Positions 38,201 through 43,657 of a stretch of DNA of 59,031 nucleotides are shown here, piece by piece; position 1 is the stretch's first letter, and every line of letters begins with the position of its first letter. A model generated the notes under the pieces. That model was not told the DNA's origin and did not search any database. It was given only the letters and a program-made list of their open reading frames with translations. The position numbers and the translations under genes are program-made. Source of the DNA: Anaeromyxobacter oryzisoli (GTDB lineage: Bacteria; Myxococcota; Myxococcia; Myxococcales; Anaeromyxobacteraceae); assembly GCF_022690765.1 (NCBI RefSeq), contig NZ_JALCZA010000024.1:1-59031 (forward strand), in the 5' to 3' direction.

Positions 38201-40366
38201 GGACCCCGCGGCGACGTACAGGTCCGGCTGTTGCGGGACCGGCGCGACGTGAAGCGTCCCCGACGCCCTGTTGTCGTCCTGGCGGAGCTCGTCGATCGCG
38301 CCGTCCGGGTCCACCACCACGAACACCTGCTCGCTCCCGGCGCGCCCGGTGGTGTCCAGGAGCAGCGTCGCCGACACGCTCTGCCCGCCCTGCAGCGCGG
38401 AGATGACCAGATCGCCGCCGAAGGCGACGCCGCTCGAGTCGTAGGCCCGGACGTGGACGGAGCTGGCGCTGGCACGCCCGGTGTTTCTCACGACGGTCGT
38501 GACCTGCACCGGCTCGCCGTCGACGACGCTGGCGCGGGAGAGCGTCAGGTTCTCGATCGCGAGGTTGGGCGTCAGGAGGATTCGGAGCGCCCGCACGACG
38601 ACCGACGTCTCATAGACGGATTCGTCCCAGCTACCGTCCGCGAGCTGGGTCGAGAGCAGGTACTGCGCGGCCTGCCCTGCCGTGCTCTCCCCGAGCATCC
38701 CCCAGGCATCCAGCGCCAGGACGGCCTCCGCGGTGAAGGACGAAGACGAGACCGGGTCGTCGGAGAAGGACCCGTCCGGCCCCTGGTGGGCGCGAAGGAA
38801 CCCGATGCCCGAGGCGGCGGCGATCTGAACGAGGGGATCCGCCGCCAATGGGGCCAAGGCGCGAAGCGCCCAGGCGGTGGTCTCGACGTCGCTCGCCAGC
38901 CCGGGGAGCTCTCCCCAACCGCCGTCGCCGCGTTGGACCGCGAGCAGATAGCTCACGAGCGCCGGATCGACGGCGGTGCCGGCTCCAGCACCGATCGCGA
39001 GCGCCGCGAGCACGGAGTCCATCGGGGTGGACTCGTAACCCGGTGCGAGGCCGTACCCACCGTCGGCATTTCGTGGGCTCAGGGCGAGCGCGGGCGGCGC
39101 CCCCTGCGCTGCGCTCAGACCGAGGCGGATTCGCGCACGGGAGTCGTTGTCCGTGGCGTTCTGGGTCGAAAGGAACCTGGCGCCCGCGGACCGTGCTCCG
39201 GCCACGGCGGGATCGGCGCCGTATGCGCTCAAGGCTTCCGTCGCCGCGCCTGAGTCGCGGATCACCGTCCCGGCGTCGTCCTGCCACTCGCCCGGCGCAC
39301 CTTGCCTGGCGAGCAGGAACTTCACCCCCATGGCAGGCGATGGATCGCTCGCGAGGGCGGCGCCGCGCTCGACGAGCTGCGTCTCCATGATCCCTCGCCC
39401 GCGCGTCATGAAGAAGAACGCGTTGGCCCACTGCTGTCTCACGCTCTCGACGAAGGCGAGCTGGTCTGCCGTGGGGGCATGGTCCGCGTCCGCCAGGATC
39501 ACGAAGGCGGCACGGTAGCTCTGCTGGGCCGACCTCCAGTCTGGACTCCGAGCCCCTTCGGCCGCGATGACGTCATCGACGCGGATCGTCCTCGCCCGCC
39601 CCTGGACCTGCGCGCCATCCGTGGGCGGGAGCGTGTCCGAGTTGACCGAAAGTCCTGCCACCGGGTCGATCAGGACGAACGGCGCCACCTCGGACGGCGC
39701 CAGATATCCCATCAAGTACAGGTCCAGGTTCGAGTAACGCCGCTGGGCTCCCTGCGACAGGAAGCTTCCCCCGCCCGCGTCCAGCCAGTCGGCGCCGTAC
39801 ATGACGGACCCATCGGAATCGAGGAAGTAGCTCCAGTGCGTCCCATCCGTCGTCAGCAGGGATGCGTCCCGGGCGCCTGTCGTCGGGTCCCTGAAGGACA
39901 CCGTGCTCGACCACTGGTGGCCGACCTCATGCGCCATCGTAACGAGGGCCTCCTGGACGGTAGCGGTCTTCATGCCGGGGACGAGCGAGTAGAGCTCGAT
40001 GACCGCCTTCAACCGACCGGCGCTTCCGAAGTACGCGCCGAGGTCCGAGATCGGCGTACCGATCCCGTTGACGTCGTTCCGGACGAGGTAGTGCCTCCCC
40101 CCCACCTTCAAGTTCGACTGTTCCTGCACGGCGACGCCCACGGGGAACACCGGGACGAAGACCAGGAAGTCGTAGGCGTCCGCGTGGTTCGCGTAGAAAG
40201 CCTTGGCCGCGGCCGCTCGGGCCTCCCACTGCGGCGAGAGGAAGTCTCCGGCTGACGGGACCTGGACGATGGGGACGGGCGGGGTCTGCTGAGCAGCCGC
40301 GCCCGCGGGGACGAGCCCGAGCACACACGAGACGGCTGCTGCGACCACGAGTGCGCGCGTGAGCAC
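23294..40366 (-). CDS. Giant secreted multidomain zincin-like protein (5,690 residues)
   Basis: GTG start with GGGGGG 5-10 bases upstream, then a signal peptide (cut near AGAAA-Q). Order: zincin domain with HEVGH at 146-150, a later HWSYFLD and YSNLDLYLMGYL; alpha/alpha-toroid repeats of squalene-cyclase/prenyltransferase type about 345-600 (RGDGGWG, GPDGSFSD, LADGSWDES); about five CARDB units 610-1165; FlgD-like SPNGDGVKDS near 1175; a TolB/WD-like propeller about 1320-1620; a second SPNADGVQDS near 1720; many Ig/FnIII-like units; a discoidin-like domain about 3515-3655; a second propeller about 4010-4270; five tandem Ig-like repeats about 4875-5275; and a DUF11-like stretch near 5510-5600. 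No C-terminal anchor is seen. It is probably a secreted or surface protease/adhesin. It is translationally coupled to the Rhs gene, implying shared function. Confidence 0.88.
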   Translation of the reverse strand: MLTRALVVAAAVSCVLGLVPAGAAAQQTPPVPIVQVPSAGDFLSPQWEARAAAAKAFYANHADAYDFLVFVPVFPVGVAVQEQSNLKVGGRHYLVRNDVNGIGTPISDLGAYFGSAGRLKAVIELYSLVPGMKTATVQEALVTMAHEVGHQWSSTVSFRDPTTGARDASLLTTDGTHWSYFLDSDGSVMYGADWLDAGGGSFLSQGAQRRYSNLDLYLMGYLAPSEVAPFVLIDPVAGLSVNSDTLPPTDGAQVQGRARTIRVDDVIAAEGARSPDWRSAQQSYRAAFVILADADHAPTADQLAFVESVRQQWANAFFFMTRGRGIMETQLVERGAALASDPSPAMGVKFLLARQGAPGEWQDDAGTVIRDSGAATEALSAYGADPAVAGARSAGARFLSTQNATDNDSRARIRLGLSAAQGAPPALALSPRNADGGYGLAPGYESTPMDSVLAALAIGAGAGTAVDPALVSYLLAVQRGDGGWGELPGLASDVETTAWALRALAPLAADPLVQIAAASGIGFLRAHQGPDGSFSDDPVSSSSFTAEAVLALDAWGMLGESTAGQAAQYLLSTQLADGSWDESVYETSVVVRALRILLTPNLAIENLTLSRASVVDGEPVQVTTVVRNTGRASASSVHVRAYDSSGVAFGGDLVISALQGGQSVSATLLLDTTGRAGSEQVFVVVDPDGAIDELRQDDNRASGTLHVAPVPQQPDLYVAAGSLVANPPAVDTLPAHVQIAATIGNLGMTGVGAVPVTVYVRDQAVATTSVALPPRSSLPLQLDVQIPAGPSPIVIRLGVDPDHAILEAAEDNNTASIMLPAVPSVDLAVVNLAAAPSTAEQGQTVTISYAIRNTGTLAASGTTDEVRISTPDGSVAALIDSSGLSVPPGATLTRSASWRAGVAGGLNVTVSAAHPAERTPGDNIAQTAIVVTPSTKPNLVVRPEDLVVTPDPVLEGTTAVAKLTVTNVGGVAAGPFHMAFFQGDTSHLVAKSAVPGLAPGAAAVVSASYAVASDADLVVLAQADSDLEVDEYDESDNMVARTIPVLGAPDLVLESGAIAPSNAFPRQNEAVTVTVTVRNVGGQQARPSTVSLYDGAPESGGVLIGAAGLASLDAGTASDASFTWKPGTLGSHELVAIVTATGTEARTDNNRAERSIAVQNVDLAISNPYFSPNGDGVKDSTEISYRASANAAVVAEVYGPDGALVTSLPSAATGPGSIVWDGRDPSGRVVPDAKYRIVVRASVSGAFGGELGALDAVVDDNRSQLPDAIGTPLLSIEDLDRSMPPSSIQGLLREVFAPFPGDQGLVQLVCIPGQPCDFYLQEVGAGGLKRLTDGHLPEGFIWNVSVSKDGSKLAFYLQDWWSSNSLWVYSLGERTYTRIATGCASVVAPMFASDGNSLVYATNTWPVEIHVVAADGSQDRLLANGPINDFNVSPDGTLLSLEYQTDGGALLVQSLDGSPERVVATGYTPIDGGVFGYRSTPSHSWAPDGASIYFIGNLPRPRWMDPYVTGIFRVRSAGGVPEMIASTAVYVDIYGLTPWYADELSVSPTGDAIAFAFDGKIFVEAPSGSEPRVLADSCFEMSWGGTNCPGYSYVGFSPQGSFMYALDWGAYGRRAFTTLANLTARLVATQKPGDSFMTFQGTAADANFEQFTLRARLADSGAPFTTIRSSAQPVVNDVFAQWAPPGNGVYEAELTVTDKAGNARARTVRFGWSGDPAIANITRAPQFISPNADGVQDSTRIRFTVRKPTTVEVQAVSAAGALVRRIPATYVASGDYAIDWDGLSDAGTLVPDGTYTLRIADQSFPVVVDTTRPKVEIALGDSFAPSPGTEFGLLAVNGIPLLGSMRGDVFPDGYDAFLNVAARASDENLAEWDLSEVGSSSGLTVATGSDEAAHQFTVPVAWARGNASRLLARDLAGNVAFQDVTPPERLYALGLAAPEADALDPSAYQYGLSLDGGAPYRNVLGAFFGIATVSIPPGQEDLAKAQTVQAVCSQLASRAPLTVFFASSIGSPLASVGLSYKAAGTDVWMAGRVTPTIDADEAAFWDTSTVASVDDLMVKVQALDVTGRFFESPEFRVKCGPKPVLVGRCMSGSALSVGFKPETVPAGTSFRLALKSVSSGRTLAIAPAVLDDATRLVVQADLPGPDCKYDVAVSSAMPDGTVFSQDVGRFDRCAAFIVSRDLRHSPASVVVEETFATAVQDVEVYASSPDVAGGAARLVGRTGPFFGTSAAVPIDVQAFVAGGCPKVTFGLVTVLPDGSRIDEGSRIDRPLCGDVPLPCGSLFVDAPTNDATPRCVSRAPLYSAAIHGVVNGTFTDLAAELVAPTGAHVADVSVSGFAPGSTIGGTAAISLSGLLDGPYFVHAVAHDATGASYNATSPALTADRMPPIATITSPVPGGAVCPSNGPLTVNGSVSDAHLQSYSVWIRPAGGGGDARAYAANGAPGGALATFDLGGLVPGDYLLGLEARDGGGNATCPTEVPLRIPAEATLASLAASPPAFSPDGDGVLDETTVSFSARDVSSVVLSLASPSGAKLPIAVLSPPAADEAFSWNGKLADGSRAPDGPYILDADAPGLCGGAGRATTAVLVDTTPPVVRIDDPAPAATIATAGAILGAVVDPNLAGYRVSLGAGSAPASFEVLSTGTASVVGALGALPLSGRPAGQYTVRLEAWDTVGHASETRTTFEWAPGRLIQAFDVTPAAVSPNGDGVKDSAVASVLLASPAGLSLDLLDASGAVVAPMSSTAGASGAQSVRLDGFANVPDGDYLVRASASAAAWQEAAVRPLTIDRIPPTIDVSTPAAGGFVSGGTIIAARVEDQHLASWRVSRLPGATAQPVASGTNPVDGVLGVLAGLSDGTYQVEFVAEDVAGNHLEKLVGFTSDSTPPVVALTSPVTGSFVSSRSGPLMVTGNIVEAHLAHWRLEASRGADAWDPVADGSTVPAAGVLALWDLRNEPNGPVTLRLTAVDLAGNESSSSESIIIDNLSPAAVIAAPRDVAVPTLDDLTGTVADENLVSWTLELSDGVPGTAYRFVPIAHGTSAVANGVLASVQGQLAEGAYTARLTAVDRAGNEQVDEAGFFIDRTPPRAPPALQAILQPKNDIVLTWQASPDADVVGYRILRSLGQGAAVGVGPSLVQGTTWTDVGLRDGTYQYTVVAVDAASLESGPSPAAVIDVDTTPPVASIYKPGGGSAVHGFVDVVGTAASDRDFKEYRLEVGVGPTPATFTLVRRSAAGVNVGVLGTYDTTTVVSGSTLTFRLEAEDLAGNVAESRTTVAVDNDPPPAPVLVSATVQGGDVSLTWQASEAADVAGYLVYRNGAPVSVPAGTDLTDARPYVLPSGTTTWIDKGAPDGTFSYQVQAVDTAANLSALSNAMAVTVERRAPRATVVSPAALGRVTGPFTIVADAVDQDVASVQVEVRPGGAGSFTAVGAPLTVRPYVVTLDPSTLSSPVLELRARATDTSGKTDSAPVSTFAFFAPGLAAPSVVPQVDQSSVSISWQDPNPSGRAVGFAVQRGGAVLAPSATSLSGSATASYTYSGTPGAALDGNNYSCWSPGYGTAYWQLTFAKPGLVSGIDVYAGGGTFDVLLSVQGVWVPVATQLRQTGSTPVHVSVAPPILGSAFRVSFTSPNQWNSLCEASAQSVVTSGTPVAETVSTAGDVTLQYDVTAWGAFGQSATGSAVARIYAPTLAPATGVVGDASFVATGANATANAAVTLFRAGAPAGSGQADADGRFTITASLAPGDNVLTAQATDALGNRSRLSDPVTVRYEPPPDVGIALSLAGVSGSDVSLAFSVTGDTSAVGSYQLIRTTAGTDRIVGTTSSAGVSFTDRNVPNGTHTYRVKALSPGGIAGSVSNSVVATVAVRAPVTPVLSIAVPSTGGELDLSWSFQGAARFRLERATGGATFVAVDSTDALAFADHGVTNGVLYQYRVFAIDSAGNESPPSNVVSGVPSDLVAPGRPVILQPTVAGSPLGTSARAATISGFAERNSTVELTQNARYAGSALADQPMILARPVATAYAPSYRFEMAGSGEPLAYGYYDAQWKTYIAVEWPTQKRVVTLAVPGWLAAGPYLSPDARHVAFLAYDAAYRTTVQIGDVETGAVTPLLAADPGGESSLSWSPDSTRVAYLAPRPAAAIVVTDLATGTESVTAVPSGGASRLGWISSGALGFIGNSGASLVRLDLGTGARQVIASAPYLVRDWTATPDGAHVAALLADYSYVAQVYLVENGAMDGPYARYAHTPVFASDGTRLACDADGELVVIDLATRTETDLGALGQASELIWPDTGLHRFAGSGAARLVPGGQFQVPVQLDSGPNVFAAVAIDASGNRSGLSEAIEVDLDTSALPDVAVSALVQPSVAVAGGQVRALVTVTNRGPVATQGATVAATMSASDGTLRQATPVAVQGLAPGESAVLVVPLDTTGLSGPQTLVVMADPSNGGGDADLTNNQAQVPFVIGASGSIAMALDAQPLLVQADDVITAQITLSNPGSPISGVLSTALVDPSGAPAVTAPDQAVTAAGASTTVVVVPLSVGRTLAGSYRVVAQFVGGTQKAASSIDVTVAPSTSITMTALTDRASYLTGEDVVIDSLISNDSLNAPLDGATYRLRLEDSGGNVVASPVDRPVPYLWMGGELNMGTTVSTLGLPPGSYSVSASVVAGGEVLSQTVSRFEIVGRPLLVGSITAASPGDPATPFGAPIAITLTVGNVGSRSSSSGVAHLVTVDPITGAEIGRVDSTLAAIDPASAVTWGASVSGGLPLGVYGLSLAVDHDGISEILAVARFKVVDGLAPALSAQAPSEGAFVRGELVAQVAAKDDASGTAVVRVTANGQASALTLQQGSVLDGTWTGAIHFPADGAYTLVFSAADAQGNDGLLAPTAANPVTVHVVSDTVAPRLAIQGVTDGALLNVPVTPTLVAEDVNLARVEAQLNGTTFPSGTTIVLDGDYVLTAQATDRAGNATTAGVRFSVDGTPPVIAVGGVFDGAYVPSDITPAIAVTDPHLDSYSVTLDGRPFSPGTIIGGEGPHALAIDARDLAGNVAARPVAFVIDKTPPAVSIGGFTNGELVNGAVSPTVTATDSNLLSVNATLNGAAFASGTPVSGDGAYAVSVVALDQAGNKTTASGSFTIDTTPPAIRIAGVEDGELTNQPVLPIVTVSDANLDYTRTVETLDGVTLLPGTVVSAEGVHQLDVTAYDLAGNSTRATIRFEIDETPPSISVNLADGAEYADPVTPTFGASDAHLGSVSATLNGTPFVSGTTVGAEGSYRLTVTARDLAGNVAAKTVSFTLVLVKYAVDKHLVTRQSRVLLRLPCDPAEARRIQSFLSAVLPDVELTAVQALSDLLVQLRSGVHDVVVLTDVLGAGGSTTCAAALPVPPIPAGVLASEVEQELTEAAHRGVGIVVLRENQAAWPKLAEALGTQFRGNELAGNVTVTSSAVSEAMQIAAPGGVQLEPGAASPIGWFAGSGDVAATIHGFGMGAAVVIGFDPSQAGPPATVARLVSGAVAFVTSEASLAPMAVAAVEISVTNEARPTTTRVRESLDPALQVVSIGGAGQRLPTGEIEWSLPQAQGQNDRFGYLVRLPSAAGTYTTSAEVAAVRSSGVSVWGEFPLALVLGSGAAELAATSLDLAAAVPDKGTDAANRAKILSALAGVQANPGATASEREQAIADLLSAIQAARALRTVDPTALRLALDAQLAYWETRP
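24538..25740 (-). repeat. Five tandem 80-residue Ig-like repeats inside the giant protein gene
   Basis: Five consecutive units of about 240 bp encode a pattern of TPPxI, then GVxDGxxxN, DxNL, LNGxxFxxGT and AxDxAGN. Each is a complete Ig-like (Big) module. In-register duplication explains the regularity, and such arrays vary in number between strains. Confidence 0.7.
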
Positions 40367-40822
40367 GTTTCCCCCCGACCCACCCGCGATCGGATTCGGG
40401 GCAGGTCCAACGTCGAGCGCAGGTCGAATTCGAGCCCAAACCTGGAGTCGAGTGACTTACAGTATACGAGTCACAGCCGCCCGAGCATCACGCGATCACG
40501 GTACGTCGAAATGCATCAAACAGTTCGGCAGCTTGCATCCGTTCCAGATTTCACGCTCGGAATACGCTGCCCCCACGCGCCTGGATCGCACCGGCACGCA
40601 CCAAGAACAGCCACGCGACGAGGGCGCGGATCCACGACGCGGTCGGACGCCTACTCGCGCGCCGCTGGTTCTCGGGGCTCGGCGCGTGAACGCCGTCGCG
40701 CGAGAGACTCGCATCGACGAGGTGCTCATCGCGTTCGAAGCCACAGCACGCCGAGGAGCACCGCAAACGCAATCGCCAGCATTCCGGCGAACCTGATCCC
40801 AGAAGTTCTGCCGCGAACCGAT
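40367..40822. other. Intergenic region upstream of the giant operon
   Basis: About 450 bp with no convincing gene: the open frames on both strands are Arg/Ser-rich and lack ribosome sites. It contains the AT-richer promoter-like palindrome at 40452-40474 and otherwise nothing I can identify. The right end merges into a coding-like plus-strand frame. Confidence 0.5.
40452..40474 (-). promoter_or_regulatory. Candidate promoter/operator of the giant operon
   Basis: A perfect inverted repeat GTGACT (40452-40457) and AGTCAC (40469-40474) encloses a minus-strand TATACT (40461-40466) that fits a sigma-70 -10 box. It lies about 90 bp before the GTG start and is one of very few AT-rich spots there. 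The -35 match is poor. A palindrome wrapped round the -10 is a common repressor-site layout. Confidence 0.35.
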
Positions 40823-40999
40823 GTGCAGAGCGCCGCGGCCGCCGTGCTCCTGGTCGTGCTCGCCGCCGGCTTCGGCCTGCTCGCCAGCCGCCTGGACGAG
40901 ATCGAACGCGTGGTGAGCAGCGTCTCGTCCGAGGTCGGCTCCGCTCGGGATGAGACCGACTCCGTTCGCTCGCAGGTAGGCCCGCTCACCCGCCGGTAG
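40823..40999 (+). CDS. Small single-pass membrane protein, uncertain
   Basis: A 58-residue frame from GTG 40823 with high G/C third positions. One transmembrane helix (AAAAVLLVVLAAGFGLLA) is followed by a polar coiled-coil-like segment (SRLDEIERVVSSVSSEV). The in-frame upstream extension to 40511 is Arg-rich and unconvincing, so the true start is unclear and the gene may be truncated. An opposite-strand frame also contains a hydrophobic stretch. Function unknown. Confidence 0.35.
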   Translation: MQSAAAAVLLVVLAAGFGLLASRLDEIERVVSSVSSEVGSARDETDSVRSQVGPLTRR

Positions 41000-41030
41000 C
41001 GGTCGGGCGCTCCGGCGCGATCCGGCTCAA

Positions 41031-41062
41031 ACAAAAGGGGGCTGGCCGCGAGGCCAACCCCC
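41031..41062 (-). terminator. Rho-independent terminator of tRNA-Val
   Basis: On the minus strand GGGGGTTGGCC, a TCGC loop and GGCCAGCCCCC form an 11-bp stem (one G-U) followed by TTTTGTTT, a textbook intrinsic terminator 13 bases after the tRNA. It can also serve the convergent plus-strand side, where GATTTTCTT follows. Confidence 0.85.
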
Positions 41063-41075
41063 TGATTTTCTTCAT

Positions 41076-41146
41076 GGGCGCCGCAGGGTTCGAACCTGCG
41101 ACCCCTGCCGTGTGAAGGCAGTGCTCTACCGCTGAGCTAGGCGCCC
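41076..41146 (-). tRNA. tRNA-Val (CAC anticodon)
   Basis: A 71-nt cloverleaf: 7-bp acceptor stem GGGCGCC/GGCGCCC, D arm GCTC-GAGC, anticodon arm CTGCC-TTCACAC-GGCAG giving anticodon CAC (reads GUG), T arm GCAGG-TTCGAAC-CCTGC. The CCA end is not encoded. It has its own promoter upstream and terminator downstream. Confidence 0.95.
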
Positions 41147-41165
41147 TGGTTCTGCGAGGCGGCGG

Positions 41166-41194
41166 AGTATGCCGTCCCTCCTCGGGGGTGTCAA
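41166..41194 (-). promoter_or_regulatory. Sigma-70-type promoter of tRNA-Val
   Basis: On the minus strand TTGACA (41194-41189), a 17-bp spacer and CATACT (41171-41166). Perfect -35 and spacing with a near-consensus -10, placing the transcript start about 12 bases before the tRNA. Confidence 0.8.
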
Positions 41195-41211
41195 CGGAAT
41201 CATCCCGTGCA

Positions 41212-41547
41212 TCAGTGCGTCTGATCACGATCCGGACCGTCGCCGGGCGCGCCGCCGTCACGCCGGGCGGCGTCGACCTTCTCGGCGAGCTCGCGGGCCT
41301 TACGCTTGATGCGGGCGAGCCGCTTCGCGAGGTCCTGGTAGTCCTGCCGGTTGGGGATGCCGGCCGCCTCCATGACGCGCTCCTGGAGCTCCTCGACCCG
41401 GCGCCGGCCGCGCTGCGCCAGCCCGACGGCGCGCGCGACGGCCTCCTGGCCGCGCGGGTCCTTCATCACCGTCTCGACCGCGCGGGACGCGAACCGGGTC
41501 CCGGTCTCGAAGAGCGCCCCCGCGATCCCCTTGCCACGGCGTGCCAT
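41212..41547 (-). CDS. Small helical protein, phasin-like character
   Basis: A 111-residue protein from ATG 41547, chosen because GGAGAGGA lies just upstream and the upstream open frame is Arg/Gly junk. It is almost entirely charged amphipathic helix (RGRRRVEELQERVMEAAG, LAKRLARIKRKARELAEKV) with a flexible Asp/Gly-rich end. The composition resembles phasins or small coiled-coil scaffold proteins; no family is certain. It follows the SCP2-like gene by 14 bp and is the last gene of the Hsp70 operon, so a role with that chaperone or with a lipid/granule surface is possible. Confidence 0.75.
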   Translation of the reverse strand: MARRGKGIAGALFETGTRFASRAVETVMKDPRGQEAVARAVGLAQRGRRRVEELQERVMEAAGIPNRQDYQDLAKRLARIKRKARELAEKVDAARRDGGAPGDGPDRDQTH

Positions 41548-41561
41548 CGTCGTCCTCTCCT

Positions 41562-41972
41562 TCACGGCAGCTCGGTCGGCACCGCGGCGAGCGCGGCGTC
41601 GATCACGCTCCGGTACTGCGACCGGCGCACCAGCGCCTCGAGATCTCCCTCGACCCTCACCTGGCCCGCGAGCGCCGCCTGGACGGCGTCGGCGCCGCCG
41701 AGCAGGTGCCGGAAGATCCCGTACGGCGCGCGGATCACGTAGGTCGGCTCGAGCTCGAGGATCTCGTCCTCGTCCGCGAGCAGGCGCCAGCGGACGATCC
41801 GGCGGCCGTCGTGCTCCGCCCAGGCGGCCACGGCGCGCGGCCAGGCGGGCGGGTCCGCCTCGACCACCACCGCCACGTCGCGCCCGAGGCCGCCCAGGGC
41901 GGCGCCGAGCGCCGGCTGCGCGTTCACCGCCGCGACCACCGCCTCGATCCACTCTCGCGACCCGAAGCGCAT
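41562..41972 (-). CDS. SCP2-like (sterol-carrier-type) small protein
   Basis: A 136-residue protein from ATG 41972 with AGGGGCGGG before it. The mixed alpha/beta pattern includes VAVVVEADPP, RIVRWRLLADEDEILEL and a late helix after LAGQVRVEGDLEAL (an SCP2-like VxGD turn). SCP2-fold proteins bind lipids or acyl-CoA in a hydrophobic tunnel, often in fatty-acid metabolism. The family call is tentative. It lies 8 bp after the Hsp70 gene and 14 bp before the helical protein, clearly one operon. Confidence 0.65.
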   Translation of the reverse strand: MRFGSREWIEAVVAAVNAQPALGAALGGLGRDVAVVVEADPPAWPRAVAAWAEHDGRRIVRWRLLADEDEILELEPTYVIRAPYGIFRHLLGGADAVQAALAGQVRVEGDLEALVRRSQYRSVIDAALAAVPTELP

Positions 41973-41980
41973 GCCCGCCC

Positions 41981-43594
<1,614 letters not shown>

Positions 43595-43657
43595 GTCTCG
43601 GATCCTTAGCACGGAACGGCGCGCCCCGGGCTCGCGCCGACCCCTCGCGCGCGGTCG

